Below, one piece after another: positions 18,687 to 27,452 of a stretch of 64,000 nucleotides of DNA. The notes under the pieces are model-generated. The model worked only from the letters and a program-made list of their open reading frames with translations, had not been told where the DNA came from and ran no database searches. The translations under genes were made by a program, and so were the position numbers. This stretch comes from Gp6-AA40 sp035293405 (GTDB taxonomy: Bacteria > Acidobacteriota > Vicinamibacteria > Vicinamibacterales > UBA2999). Where the stretch lies: contig DATDOE010000108.1 in the NCBI GenBank assembly GCA_035293405.1, positions 1-64,000 of the forward strand. The letters run 5' to 3'. The first letter of the stretch is position 1. Each line of letters opens with the position of its first letter.

Positions 18687-19871
18687 AAACGCCCTCAACG
18701 CCTCCGTCTCCAGAATCCCCGCGCGTTGAAGCGTCTGCAGGCGTCCGGCGCGGAGTCCCTCGACTCGAAGGCGCCAGCTCTCTTCCCGCAGGCGCAGGTA
18801 CTCCGAGGCGTCGACAACCAGTTGCTGATGCTCGGTGGGAACACCGGTGAGTGCCGAAAGAGTCCCCCGGGTTGCCGAGACCTCGGACGCGATACCATCG
18901 GCGACCTGGGCCAGCGCGTCGGCGGTGAGGCGCCCTTTCTTGAACCGCTCGACCTCAGCGTCGTACGCACTCGCCGTCCGCTCTTCGAGGTCGATCACTC
19001 GGGCCATTTCGCCGGTGACATCAGCAATGCCTCGCAGCGGGGCGGCGAAGATGACGGCCATCCCGAGGGTGGCGACCATCGTTGCGCACACCCGCCGTAC
19101 GGGAGGCTTGTGGGCGCTGACTCGTGCGGCAAGGATGAGCCCGCTCGTGAGTCCCGCCACCAGACCGACCTGCATCGACTCGCCGAGGACGCCTTCGGTC
19201 GCCATGTTGTACACGACGAACACGACGGCACCGGGCCAGAGGCGCTTCAACGCGGCCAGCGGAATCGTCAGCGGCGAGCGCTGGGCCCATCCCCAGATCA
19301 GCGTGGCGAGCAACAGGCCGTAGATACCGAAGATACCCGCCGCCGCGCCGGCGCCGACGGCGACCGGGTGCGCGGATAAGCCCCACACACCAGCGAGAAG
19401 GCCCGACGCCATGTAGACGAGGGCGAATGCTGCCCGTCCGATCACGCGCTCGATCAGTGCGCCGGCCATCACGAGCCCGGCGATGTCGGCGATCACATGA
19501 AGCCATCCGCGATGGACGAACATTTCCGTGGCCAGTCGCCACCACTCGCCGTTGGTCGTCCGCGGCCCGATGCTCCCGCCCCACGAAATGAGCAGTTGCT
19601 CATCGGGGCTGCCACTGGTTCCGCATCGCATGAGGACGTAGACCGTCACGTATGCGGTCAGGAGCGCAGGTGTGACCAGTGCCCATCGCGTCCGCGCGCG
19701 AAGGGCGTCGTAAAAGTCCTCGCATCCGGCTGGAGTCGTCGTGATGAAGTCTCGCGCGCGCGCCAGCCAGTGGCGTGCGAGGCGAAGGAGTCTGTGCGCG
19801 TTCTGAATCCTCTCTTCGGGGCTCATGCCGCGCAGCGCCAGCCCAAGCACGACCGCGAGGAACACGATCAT
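18660..19871 (-). CDS. Rhomboid-like membrane protein lacking catalytic residues
   Basis: About 403 residues from the ATG at 19871. A long cytoplasmic N-region precedes rhomboid-type membrane segments. GEWWRLATEMFVHRGWLHVIAD matches the L1/TM2 signature, but the conserved Asn after HxxxN is Asp. The catalytic GASG is GAAAG (Ser to Ala near residue 177), and the TM6 His position reads MQVGL. The C-terminus has a roughly 120-residue helical tail. Its last residues (FEKVEKLKS) are encoded by the repeat array at 18660-18690. It resembles inactive rhomboid pseudoproteases that bind or escort membrane proteins. An upstream TTG at 19913 is an alternative start. Confidence 0.75.
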   Translation of the reverse strand: MIVFLAVVLGLALRGMSPEERIQNAHRLLRLARHWLARARDFITTTPAGCEDFYDALRARTRWALVTPALLTAYVTVYVLMRCGTSGSPDEQLLISWGGSIGPRTTNGEWWRLATEMFVHRGWLHVIADIAGLVMAGALIERVIGRAAFALVYMASGLLAGVWGLSAHPVAVGAGAAAGIFGIYGLLLATLIWGWAQRSPLTIPLAALKRLWPGAVVFVVYNMATEGVLGESMQVGLVAGLTSGLILAARVSAHKPPVRRVCATMVATLGMAVIFAAPLRGIADVTGEMARVIDLEERTASAYDAEVERFKKGRLTADALAQVADGIASEVSATRGTLSALTGVPTEHQQLVVDASEYLRLREESWRLRVEGLRAGRLQTLQRAGILETEALRAFEKVEKLKS

Positions 19872-20007
19872 CGGCAGCACGTCATGGGCTTGGGTCAAGA
19901 CGTGTGCCAGTCTGAGGATGCGAATCGGGACGGCTTTCGAGGCTGGCGGGGCGGGGCGGGTCGAGAGGGCACGACAAGACTCACAGTCGCACACGAGTCT
20001 TGTAATC

Positions 20008-20262
20008 CTATCTCCCGATCCAATACGAGATCTTGAAGAGGACAATGTCGTCTCCGGGCGCGCGAAACATGGCCCGCGCATCCGGACCCGGCGCGAAGCG
20101 CCCGGGGTTGGTGAAGTCCTGCTGCTGTCGTGTCCGCACGGCGTAGAAGTTGGACCCGGGCCGCAGTTCCCATCGGAGCACGGCGTTCAGGCGCAGCGAC
20201 TTGAAGTTGTAGTCGGGGTCGCCAAACGAGAACGCGGGTGCGGCGCCGGCCGCACCGTCAGG
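20008..20262 (-). pseudogene. C-terminal remnant of a DUF5916-type outer-membrane protein
   Basis: The reading frame ends with the C-terminal beta-strands typical of the DUF5916 family: FSFGDPDYNFKSLRLNAVLRWE, then PGDDIVLFKISYWIGR at the stop. Only about 80 residues remain of a family whose members usually exceed 700. The 5' side runs directly into the ftcD gene, so the rest has been lost. It is most likely a deletion remnant. Confidence 0.6.
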
Positions 20263-20312
20263 ATCTGCAATGCCGCGGCAATTCCCGCGATGCGCCGGCC
20301 GATTCGGGGAAT

Positions 20313-21212
20313 TCATTCAGCCTGGCGCAGCCGGTTCTCGAGGATCTGATTGGGCGAGAAGCGCTCGAGCTGGAGGTAGTGCTCGGCCGCCGATACGAGC
20401 GCCGCTTCGGGAGTCAATCCGATGATCTCGCTCTCGAGTACCGCAACCCCATACCGCGCCGCTTCACGCCGAACGGCCTCCAACACACGGTGGATCGGCG
20501 TCTTTTCGAAATTCGTGAGATTGATCGACACCTGCACGATCTGCCGATCCTCCAGGGCGATCCCGATCGCCTTGACGAAGCGGAATCCGCCGCTGCTATA
20601 GCGAATCGCGCTGGCGATCTTTTTCGCGACATCCAACCGGTCGGTCGCGAGGTTGATGTTGTAGGCGATGAGCGGCATGCGCGCCCCGATCACGGATGCG
20701 CCGGCGGTCGGATGCGGCCTCGCCGGCCCGAAGTCCGGCGCCCATTCCGGTGACGTCATCTTCGCCGCAAGCCCCTCGAACTCCCCACGCCGGATGTCTT
20801 CCAGGTTGCGTCGCGTCGGAAGCGTCGCTGCCTCTTCGTAGAGGAACACCGGCACTTCGAACCGCGTGGCGACCTCGGCCGCGGTTTCTCGCGCCAGCGC
20901 GACACATTCGTCCATCGCCACGCCCTCGATGGGTACGAACGGCACGACATCCACGGCGCCAAGACGTGGATGCTCACCGCGATGCTCGCGCAGATCGATG
21001 CTCCCCGTGGCTTTGGCGAAGAGCGCCAGCACTGCCGCCTTCAGCGGCGCCGCTTCTCCGGCCAGCGTCAACACCGATCGGTTGTGTGACGGATCGGACG
21101 AGGCGTCGAGCAGACGAACGCCGCTGACACCGCGAACCGTCCGGACGAAGGACTGGACGAGGTCTGGCCGGCGGCCTTCGCTGACGTTCGGGATGCACTC
21201 GATGATCGCCAT
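20313..21212 (-). CDS. ftcD: Glutamate formimidoyltransferase
   Basis: Transfers the formimino group of N-formimino-L-glutamate to tetrahydrofolate in histidine degradation. The 299-residue product covers the formiminotransferase N- and C-subdomains only: IECIPNVSEGRRPDLVQSF, RLLDASSDPSHNRSVLTLAG, EHRGEHPRLGAVDVVPFVP and SINLTNFEKTPIHRVLEAV. The cyclodeaminase domain found in the vertebrate enzyme is absent, as in many bacteria. Other hut genes are not in the window. It is divergent from the TPR protein gene. Confidence 0.95.
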   Translation of the reverse strand: MAIIECIPNVSEGRRPDLVQSFVRTVRGVSGVRLLDASSDPSHNRSVLTLAGEAAPLKAAVLALFAKATGSIDLREHRGEHPRLGAVDVVPFVPIEGVAMDECVALARETAAEVATRFEVPVFLYEEAATLPTRRNLEDIRRGEFEGLAAKMTSPEWAPDFGPARPHPTAGASVIGARMPLIAYNINLATDRLDVAKKIASAIRYSSGGFRFVKAIGIALEDRQIVQVSINLTNFEKTPIHRVLEAVRREAARYGVAVLESEIIGLTPEAALVSAAEHYLQLERFSPNQILENRLRQAE

Positions 21213-21241
21213 GGACTGCTTGTATCACACGCCGCAAATCG

Positions 21242-21270
21242 TTGACCCATGAAGACGTTTGCCCGATAAT
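21242..21270 (+). promoter_or_regulatory. Sigma70 promoter of the TPR-protein operon
   Basis: TTGACC (21242-21247) and GATAAT (21265-21270) are separated by exactly 17 bp. Transcription would start near 21277, about 30 nt before the ATG at 21309. It should drive the run from the TPR-like gene to cinA. Confidence 0.7.
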
Positions 21271-21308
21271 CGTCGTGCGCGACGCGTGGCAAGTCGCGTG
21301 TGTCCTGG

Positions 21309-22124
21309 ATGTCCGAACCGCTTCGCACTGATCCTGCAGACCTGGGCCCGTTGAGCGAGGCTGATCGAGCCGCGCGCATCGAACAGTTGCTGCTGTCTGG
21401 TCTGGATCACTACTTCGGCGGCAACTACGAACAAGCCATCAACGTCTGGACGCGGGTGGCGTTCCTCGAACGTGGCCACGGCCGTGCGCGCGCGTATATC
21501 GAGCGCGCCCGCGGAGCGCTGGCCGAGCGGCAGCGCGAGTCCGAGGAGTTACTGCATACCGGCGTGGCGGCCTACCAGGCAGGCGACCTCGACACGGCGC
21601 GGGATCTGTTGACCCGAGCGGTCGAACAAGGCGGTACGAACGAGACCGCGCTCGTGTTCTTGCAACGCCTCAGCCGTCTCGACGCCGTGCCCGACGCCTC
21701 GCGTCAACAGGGACCGGTGATCCGCCCGCGCGCGCCGCTCGGCCCGCGCCGTCCGGTCACAGAGTCCAGCGCGGGTTGGCTGGTCACCATCGGCGCGTGC
21801 ATCGTCGTGATTGGTCTGGTGCTGCTCAGCGCGCTGGCCGCGCGATCGTGGCTCGTGGAGCTGCCGGTCTCGGCTCCGCTCGGCGAGCCGGTCCAGGCCG
21901 AGGCGCTTCCAATCGTCCGCGCATCGGACACCCGCGTGAGTCGTGCGCGCGAGCTGTACGCGAACGGGCATCCACACGACGCGCTTCGCCTCCTGGGCGG
22001 CGTCGACATTGCCGACCCGCTGCGCGGCGAAGCCGATCGACTGACATCCGACATTCAGCGGGCGCTGCTGGCCGGTGCTCTCATTGCGCCCGCAGCCACC
22101 GCACCGGGAGGGGACGCACGATGA
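21309..22124 (+). CDS. TPR-like protein with one membrane anchor
   Basis: About 271 residues. Two helical repeat pairs resembling TPRs cover residues 18-110 (GLDHYFGGNYEQAINVWTRV; GVAAYQAGDLDTARDLLTRA). A single transmembrane segment follows (LVTIGACIVVIGLVLLSAL, about 157-175) and then a short extracytoplasmic helical-repeat region. The function is unknown. A GTG at 21300 is an alternative start, but the ATG at 21309 is preferred. The stop overlaps the ATG of the next gene (ATGA), so the two are translationally coupled. Confidence 0.75.
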   Translation: MSEPLRTDPADLGPLSEADRAARIEQLLLSGLDHYFGGNYEQAINVWTRVAFLERGHGRARAYIERARGALAERQRESEELLHTGVAAYQAGDLDTARDLLTRAVEQGGTNETALVFLQRLSRLDAVPDASRQQGPVIRPRAPLGPRRPVTESSAGWLVTIGACIVVIGLVLLSALAARSWLVELPVSAPLGEPVQAEALPIVRASDTRVSRARELYANGHPHDALRLLGGVDIADPLRGEADRLTSDIQRALLAGALIAPAATAPGGDAR

Positions 22125-23071
22125 AGTGCCCGAAGTGCAGCTATCTCGGCTTCGAGACCGGCGACCGGTGCAAGAACTGCGGATACGACTTCTCGCTTCT
22201 CGCGACGTACACCCCTGCTGTAGATCCAGATCTCACCATTCGCGTACCGGACGAGATGCCGGAAGGCACGCACACGTCCTGGATGGATCGGCTGCACAGT
22301 GGCGTCGAGGACCTGCACGAGGCGCATGCCATGCCGGAGCCGTTGATCGCCGAAACGGCACCCGTGGAGCGCGTCACCGCGCCAGTGGCGGTCAGTCGCG
22401 CCGATTCGGCGTTTCCGCTCTTCGCGCCCGGCAGCGACGGTGACGATGAACCGTTGATCAAGCTGCCGTTGTCCCCTCGAACGCCGCTCTCTGTGCGTCG
22501 CACTCCAGAGCCGGCACGGTTTCGCCAGGCGCCGAAATCCGCACAGACCGACGGTCCAGAGCTTTCGCTCGAGTTTGCCGAGGACTCGTTCATCGATCGG
22601 GCTCCGAGCGCGTACGAATCGCCCGAGCCGCCCGCCGTGCCGATCGCCGAGGCGGAGTCGTGCAGCCTCGGACGCCGTGCCGTGGCCGGGCTGACCGACC
22701 ACGCGATTCTCTTCGGGATCGACGCCGTCGTGGTCTATTGCACGCTGCGGATGGCGGCGCTGACGATGGGAGAGTGGTCGTTACTGCCTCCCGTTCCGAT
22801 GCTGGCCTTTCTCCTTCTGTTGAAGCTCGCGTACTTCGGTGCCTTCACCGCCGCCTGCGGGCAGACGATCGGAAAGATGGCCGCGCGCATCCGCGTCGTC
22901 GCCGACGGCGCCACGCTCGATCCTGGGCGGGCGATTCGACGGACGCTGGTGGGAGCCGTGTCCCTGCTGGCGTTCGGCGCCGGGTTCATTCCCGCGTTCC
23001 TCGATCCTGACCGGCGCGCGCTGCACGACCGCGTCGCGCGGACTCGCGTGGTGGAACTCCCATCCGCCTGA
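22121..23071 (+). CDS. RDD-family membrane protein with N-terminal zinc ribbon
   Basis: A 316-residue protein. An N-terminal zinc ribbon (MKCPKCSYLGFETGDRCKNC, Cys 3, 6, 17, 20) is followed by about 160 low-complexity acidic residues. A C-terminal RDD domain starts SLGRRAVAGLTDHAILFGID and has two or three membrane helices and the GQTIGKMAARIRV motif. RDD proteins are small integral membrane proteins, some linked to cation transport; this architecture with a zinc finger is uncharacterised. It is coupled to the TPR-like gene. Confidence 0.82.
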   Translation: MKCPKCSYLGFETGDRCKNCGYDFSLLATYTPAVDPDLTIRVPDEMPEGTHTSWMDRLHSGVEDLHEAHAMPEPLIAETAPVERVTAPVAVSRADSAFPLFAPGSDGDDEPLIKLPLSPRTPLSVRRTPEPARFRQAPKSAQTDGPELSLEFAEDSFIDRAPSAYESPEPPAVPIAEAESCSLGRRAVAGLTDHAILFGIDAVVVYCTLRMAALTMGEWSLLPPVPMLAFLLLLKLAYFGAFTAACGQTIGKMAARIRVVADGATLDPGRAIRRTLVGAVSLLAFGAGFIPAFLDPDRRALHDRVARTRVVELPSA

Positions 23072-23094
23072 CCCGGATCGCGGGTCTCCCTGTC

Positions 23095-23562
23095 ATGCGT
23101 CGCTTCGCGGTGTTCCTCGCTACCTGTGGGTACGTCGGCTATGCCCCGGTGGCTCCAGGCACGTTCGGATCCGCGGCGGGACTCGGCGTCTTCGTGCTCG
23201 TGCGGATGACGGGATCGAGCGTCGTCGAGATCGCGGTGATCGTGGCGTTGTTTGCCGCCGGTGTCTGGAGCGGGACCGAAGCCGAGCATCATTTCGGCGG
23301 CGTTGACCCTGGTGCGATCGTGCTCGATGAAGTAGTCGGCATGCTGATCACATTGGCCCTGCTGCCGGTCAACGTGGCCGGCGCGATCGTGGGCTTCTTG
23401 CTGTTTCGCGTGCTGGATGTCTTCAAGCCCTGGCCGTCCGGACGATTCGAGAGGCTGCCGGGCGGCTTGGGCGTGATGGCCGACGACGCCATGGCGGCGC
23501 TGTACGGGAATGTCCTGATGCGTGCCCTGATCGTGGTTGCACCCGCCGGCTGGCTGTCATGA
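23095..23562 (+). CDS. pgpA: Phosphatidylglycerophosphatase A
   Basis: Dephosphorylates phosphatidylglycerophosphate to phosphatidylglycerol at the inner membrane. The 155-residue product has the family motifs GYAPVAPGTFGSAAGL (about 18-33), DEVVGMLITLALLPVN (about 79-94) and DVFKPWPSGRFERLPGGLGVMADD (about 113-136), with hydrophobic helices between. It overlaps cinA by 4 bp. Confidence 0.93.
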   Translation: MRRFAVFLATCGYVGYAPVAPGTFGSAAGLGVFVLVRMTGSSVVEIAVIVALFAAGVWSGTEAEHHFGGVDPGAIVLDEVVGMLITLALLPVNVAGAIVGFLLFRVLDVFKPWPSGRFERLPGGLGVMADDAMAALYGNVLMRALIVVAPAGWLS

Positions 23563-24842
23563 CGCCGCCTATCGAGAAGGCGCTGTCACATGCGGCGATC
23601 ATCGCCGTGGGCAGTGAGCTGCTCACACCGTCGAAGCTGGACACGAATTCGCTCCACATCACCGAGCAGTTGAACCTGCTCGGGATCGACGTCACGGCGA
23701 AGGCCGTGGTCGGCGATGACCGGGACGAGCTCGCGCACCTGATCCGCTCCGTGTTCGAGCGCGTCGATCTGCTGATCCTCTGCGGCGGCCTTGGTCCGAC
23801 CGACGACGACGTCACGAGAGAGGCGGTCGCGACGGTCCTCAATCGACCCCTGGCGGAGGACGAGGCGATCACGGCCCATCTGCGTGCCCGCTTCAAGGCT
23901 CGAGGCTTCGCAATGGAGATGCCCGAGATCAACCGCCGTCAGGCGATGGTGCCGGCCGGTGCGGTGGTGATCGAGAACACGCGGGGAAGCGCGCCGGGCC
24001 TCTGGATCGATCACGGCGATCGGAGCGTGGTGCTGCTGCCGGGACCGCCGCGCGAACTGAAGCCGATGCTGGCCACGCTCGTTGAGGGCCGCCTGCGGGC
24101 GCGTGCGTACGGTGCGTCGCTCGTGCGGCGCGTCGTGCGCATCGTGGGGCGGATCGAGTCGCACGTGGATGAAGTGCTCCAGCCGCTCTATCGAGAGTGG
24201 GCGCACGCGAGTCCACCGGTTGCCGCAACCATCCTGGCGGCGCTGGGCTCTATCGAGCTGCACCTGGCAGCGCGTGCCGTGTCACGCGAGGCGGTGGACG
24301 CCGCCCTCGACGCCGCGGTCCGCCGGGTGGTCGCCGTGATTGGCGCCGATGCGTACAGCGCCGACGGTCGACTGCTGGAGCAGGTCGTGGGCGATCTGCT
24401 CGTCGAGCGCCGCATGCATATCGGCGTGGCGGAGTCGTGCACCGGCGGGCTGATCAGCTCGCGACTGACCGATGTGCCCGGGAGCTCGCGTTATCTCGAT
24501 CAAGGGGTGGTGACCTACGCGAACTCGGCGAAGACGGAGCTGCTCGGCGTCGCGCCTGAGATGCTCGAGGAGCACGGCGCAGTGAGCGAGCCGGTGGCGT
24601 TGGCGATGGCCGAAGGCATCAAGACGCGTGCGCGAGCCGACGTCGGGGTTGCAGTCACCGGCATCGCCGGTCCGACCGGTGGAACGCCTGACAAGCCAGT
24701 CGGGACGGTGGCCGTCGCCGCGGTCACCGAAGACGTCCGCCGCTCGCGGACGTTCCGCTTCTACGGCGAGCGCGAGCAGGTGAAGTTCCAGGCCTCGCAG
24801 GCGGCGCTCGACATGGTGCGGCGGATGCTCATGGAAGTGTGA
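23559..24842 (+). CDS. cinA: CinA-family protein (competence/damage-inducible; NMN deamidase-type C-domain)
   Basis: A 427-residue two-domain protein. The N-terminal MoCF-type domain (AAIIAVGSELLTPSKLDTNS; LCGGLGPTDDDVTREAVA) has ADP-ribose pyrophosphatase-type members. The C-terminal CinA domain (VAESCTGGLISSRLTDVPGS; VAVTGIAGPTGGTPDKPVGT) has the Ser/Lys/Tyr deamidase pattern of PncC. Together they fit pyridine-nucleotide recycling. Its ATG overlaps pgpA. A heptamer array follows its stop. Confidence 0.93.
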   Translation: MTPPIEKALSHAAIIAVGSELLTPSKLDTNSLHITEQLNLLGIDVTAKAVVGDDRDELAHLIRSVFERVDLLILCGGLGPTDDDVTREAVATVLNRPLAEDEAITAHLRARFKARGFAMEMPEINRRQAMVPAGAVVIENTRGSAPGLWIDHGDRSVVLLPGPPRELKPMLATLVEGRLRARAYGASLVRRVVRIVGRIESHVDEVLQPLYREWAHASPPVAATILAALGSIELHLAARAVSREAVDAALDAAVRRVVAVIGADAYSADGRLLEQVVGDLLVERRMHIGVAESCTGGLISSRLTDVPGSSRYLDQGVVTYANSAKTELLGVAPEMLEEHGAVSEPVALAMAEGIKTRARADVGVAVTGIAGPTGGTPDKPVGTVAVAAVTEDVRRSRTFRFYGEREQVKFQASQAALDMVRRMLMEV

Positions 24843-24893
24843 AGTGCAAAGTGTGAAGTGTGAAGTGTGAAGTAAGGTAGTTGGTAGCTGGTA
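24843..24893. repeat. GAAGTGT heptamer array between cinA and plsY
   Basis: Four GAAGTGT-type units in tandem (24841-24873) are followed by GGTAGTTGGTAGCTGGTA, a second 7-8 bp array. They run to the plsY ATG without a recognisable ribosome-binding site. Confidence 0.75.
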
Positions 24894-25499
24894 ATGAACG
24901 AATTCCTCGCTATCGTCGCGGCGTATCTGATGGGATCGATTCCCTTCGCCCAACTGCTGTCGCGGCGGCGCGGGATCGATCTGCGCCGGGTCGGCAGCGG
25001 CAATGTGGGCGCGACCAACGTGCTGCGGACGGTGGGCATCCGCGCGGCGGTGCTGGCGATGGTGCTCGACGCGGTGAAGGGCACCGTCGCGGTGCTGATT
25101 GCTCAGCGGCTGACGCCCGGCGTGGCGGCGCCGGTGGCCGCCGGGCTGGCCTCGGTCATCGGCCACGTCTATCCCGTGTGGCTGCGGTTTCGCGGCGGGA
25201 AGGGTGTGGCGACTGCGGCCGGCGCGTTCGGCGTGTTGATTCCGGTGGCCATTGGTGTCGCGGCCGCGGTGTTCGTGCTGGTCGTCGGCCTGACCCGATT
25301 CATTTCAGTGGGATCGATGGCCGCGGCGCTGACGCTTGCCGCGTGGGCCCTGGCCAGCGATGCGCCGACAAGCATCGGCATCGGCGCGGCGATCGCCGCC
25401 CTCGTCGTTATTCACGGTCATCGTGCGAACCTGGCGCGGCTGGTGGCCGGCACCGAGCGTCGTATCGGTCAGCGCGCGATCACGGACGCAGTCCGTTAG
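24894..25499 (+). CDS. plsY: Acyl-phosphate:glycerol-3-phosphate acyltransferase PlsY
   Basis: Integral membrane enzyme making lysophosphatidic acid from acyl-phosphate and glycerol 3-phosphate. The 201-residue product has the three conserved cytoplasmic motifs: GSIPFAQLLSRR with RRVGSGNVGATNVLR, RFRGGKGVATAAGAF and IHGHRANLARLVAGTE. Its partner in phospholipid synthesis, gpsA, starts 9 bp after its stop. Confidence 0.95.
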   Translation: MNEFLAIVAAYLMGSIPFAQLLSRRRGIDLRRVGSGNVGATNVLRTVGIRAAVLAMVLDAVKGTVAVLIAQRLTPGVAAPVAAGLASVIGHVYPVWLRFRGGKGVATAAGAFGVLIPVAIGVAAAVFVLVVGLTRFISVGSMAAALTLAAWALASDAPTSIGIGAAIAALVVIHGHRANLARLVAGTERRIGQRAITDAVR

Positions 25500-25503
25500 G
25501 AGG
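25498..25503 (+). promoter_or_regulatory. Consensus Shine-Dalgarno setting the gpsA ATT start
   Basis: AGGAGG overlaps the plsY stop codon and sits 5 nt before ATT at 25509. It is a full six-base match to the anti-Shine-Dalgarno sequence and is well placed only for the ATT. Confidence 0.8.
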
Positions 25504-25508
25504 ATCCG

Positions 25509-26507
25509 ATTCGTCAAGTCACCATACTCGGGGCGGGAGGCTGGGGTACGGCACTCGCCGTACACCTCGCTCGGGTCGGCCACGACGCGCGTCTCTGGGC
25601 GCGGGACCCGGCGCTGGCCGCGGAGATGCGCGAGCGCCGGGAGAACCGAGTGTATTTGCCGGACATCCCGTTTCCGGGCAACGTGCGCGTGACCTCCGAT
25701 CTCGCGGACGCGCTCGACGGCAGCGAGTTCATCGTCGCGGCGGTGCCCTCGCACGGCACGCGCGACGTGCTGCGCCGCGCCGCACCGTACGTCACGCGAG
25801 GCTCGACGATCGTCAGTGCGACCAAAGGTCTCGAACGCGACACGCTGTTTCGTGTCTCGGAGATTCTCGAGCAGGAGTTTGGCGGCGCGGTGAAGGTCGC
25901 CGTCCTCTCCGGTCCGAGCTTTGCGATCGAGCTGGCGCGTGAGCTGCCGACGGCCGTGTCCATCGCCTCACGCGACGCTGCCGTGGTCGAACGGGTGCAG
26001 GCGGAATTCAAGGCGCCGTACTTCCGCTTGTATGGGACCGACGACCTCGTGGGTGTGGAGATCGGCGGCGCGCTGAAGAACGTCATCGCGATCGCGGCTG
26101 GTGTCGTCGAGGGCCTGGGTCTCGGACACAACGCCCTCGCCGGGCTGATCACGCGGGGTCTCGCAGAGATGTCGCGGCTGGCGTGCGCGGCTGGGGCCAA
26201 GCGCGAAACCCTTGCCGGCCTGACGGGCCTGGGTGATCTCGTGCTGACGTGCACCGGGCGACTGAGTCGCAACCGCCACGTCGGCGTGGAGCTGGCGAGC
26301 GGACGCGCCCTGCAGGACGTGCTGGGCGGCATGAAGATGGTGGCCGAGGGCGTGCGCACCACCGAAGCCTCGCTCGCGCTCGCGGCACGGTACGGCGTGG
26401 AGCTGCCGATTGCCGTGCAGGTCGGAGAGCTCCTGGCCGGACGGAAGGACGCACGGACCGCGTTGTACGAGCTGATGATTCGCCCGCAGCGAGCTGAGGT
26501 TGGTTAG
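25509..26507 (+). CDS. gpsA: Glycerol-3-phosphate dehydrogenase [NAD(P)+], ATT start
   Basis: Makes sn-glycerol 3-phosphate for phospholipid synthesis. Motifs are the Rossmann GAGGWGTALA, the catalytic-lysine region GGALKNVIAIAAGVVEGLGL and TKGLERDTLFRVSEIL. The frame between the plsY stop (25497-25499) and the Rossmann motif has no ATG, GTG, TTG or CTG. Alignment with the family N-terminus places the start at the ATT of 25509. A perfect AGGAGG at 25498-25503 lies 5 nt before it. This gives 332 residues, the normal length. The first ATG in frame (25626) would remove the NAD-binding motif. Confidence 0.9.
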   Translation: MRQVTILGAGGWGTALAVHLARVGHDARLWARDPALAAEMRERRENRVYLPDIPFPGNVRVTSDLADALDGSEFIVAAVPSHGTRDVLRRAAPYVTRGSTIVSATKGLERDTLFRVSEILEQEFGGAVKVAVLSGPSFAIELARELPTAVSIASRDAAVVERVQAEFKAPYFRLYGTDDLVGVEIGGALKNVIAIAAGVVEGLGLGHNALAGLITRGLAEMSRLACAAGAKRETLAGLTGLGDLVLTCTGRLSRNRHVGVELASGRALQDVLGGMKMVAEGVRTTEASLALAARYGVELPIAVQVGELLAGRKDARTALYELMIRPQRAEVG

Positions 26508-26528
26508 GAGTTGAGTAGGAGTTGAGTA
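26506..26528 (+). repeat. Duplicated AGGAGTTGAGT unit containing the ftsY ribosome-binding site
   Basis: An 11-12 bp unit (AGGAGTTGAGT) occurs twice in tandem between gpsA and ftsY. Each copy carries an AGGAG ribosome-binding site; the second lies 7 nt before the ftsY TTG. Confidence 0.7.
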
Positions 26529-27452
26529 TTGGGCTTTCTTGATCGACTTCGCGAGGGACTGACCCGGACGAAGCAGCAGATTGTCAGTCGCTTCGAAGAG
26601 ATCGTCCAGCAGGCCGACTCCGCGGAGCAGCGCGTGCGCCCGATCGACGTCGATACGATCGAGGCACTCGAAGAATTGTTGATCTCTGCTGACGTCGGCA
26701 TCCCGGCAACCGAGCGCATCGTGATGGCCGTCAGGGGCCGGTCCCGCCATGGTGAGAGTCTTCGCGATCTCGTCAAGGAGGAAATCCGCAAGGTCTTCGA
26801 CAACGTCGAGCAGCCGGTGCCCAACGGGCAGAGCCCGCACGTCACGCTGATCGTCGGCGTGAACGGCACCGGGAAGACGACCACCATCGGCAAACTCGCG
26901 AACCTGTTGAAGGCGTCCGGCAAGCAGCCACTGATCTGTGCGGCGGATACGTTTCGCGCCGCAGCGGTGGAGCAGCTCGAGATCTGGGCGAAGCGCGCCG
27001 ACGTGGACTTCGTCCGCGCGAAAGAGGGCTCCGACCCCGCCGCCGTGGTCTTCGACGCGATTCAGTCTGGGAGGACGCGCGGCCGCGATCCCATCCTCGT
27101 GGACACCGCCGGCCGGCTGCACACGCGCGTCAACTTGATGAACGAGCTGGACAAGATCCGCCGCGTCGCGGCGCGCGCGTCCGAAGGCGCGCCGCATGAA
27201 GTCCTGCTCGTCCTCGACGCGACGGTGGGGCAGAACGGCCTGCAGCAGGCGCGCGAGTTCATGAGCGTCGCCGGCGTGACCGGCATCGTGCTCACGAAGT
27301 TGGACGGCACCGCCAAGGGCGGCGTCGCCGTCTCGATCGCGCACGATCTCAAGCTGCCGATTCGATACGTCGGCGTCGGGGAAGGCATCGACGATCTGAT
27401 TCCGTTCTCGGCGCAGGACTACGTGGACGCGCTCTTCCAGGACAAGTGGTAG
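26529..27452 (+). CDS. ftsY: Signal recognition particle receptor FtsY
   Basis: SRP-receptor GTPase that docks ribosome-SRP complexes at the membrane. The 307-residue NG-domain form starts MGFLDRLREGLTRTK (TTG start). G motifs are GVNGTGKTTTIGKLA (P-loop), DTFRAAAVEQLEIWAKR, VDTAGRLHT and TKLDGTAKGG. The acidic A domain of E. coli FtsY is missing, as in many phyla. Its partner ffh is at 33727. Confidence 0.97.
   Translation: MGFLDRLREGLTRTKQQIVSRFEEIVQQADSAEQRVRPIDVDTIEALEELLISADVGIPATERIVMAVRGRSRHGESLRDLVKEEIRKVFDNVEQPVPNGQSPHVTLIVGVNGTGKTTTIGKLANLLKASGKQPLICAADTFRAAAVEQLEIWAKRADVDFVRAKEGSDPAAVVFDAIQSGRTRGRDPILVDTAGRLHTRVNLMNELDKIRRVAARASEGAPHEVLLVLDATVGQNGLQQAREFMSVAGVTGIVLTKLDGTAKGGVAVSIAHDLKLPIRYVGVGEGIDDLIPFSAQDYVDALFQDKW

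Noticed and set aside
25626..26507. gpsA starting at the first ATG
   Set aside because: It would delete the NAD-binding GAGGWGTALA motif that is intact upstream in the same frame.
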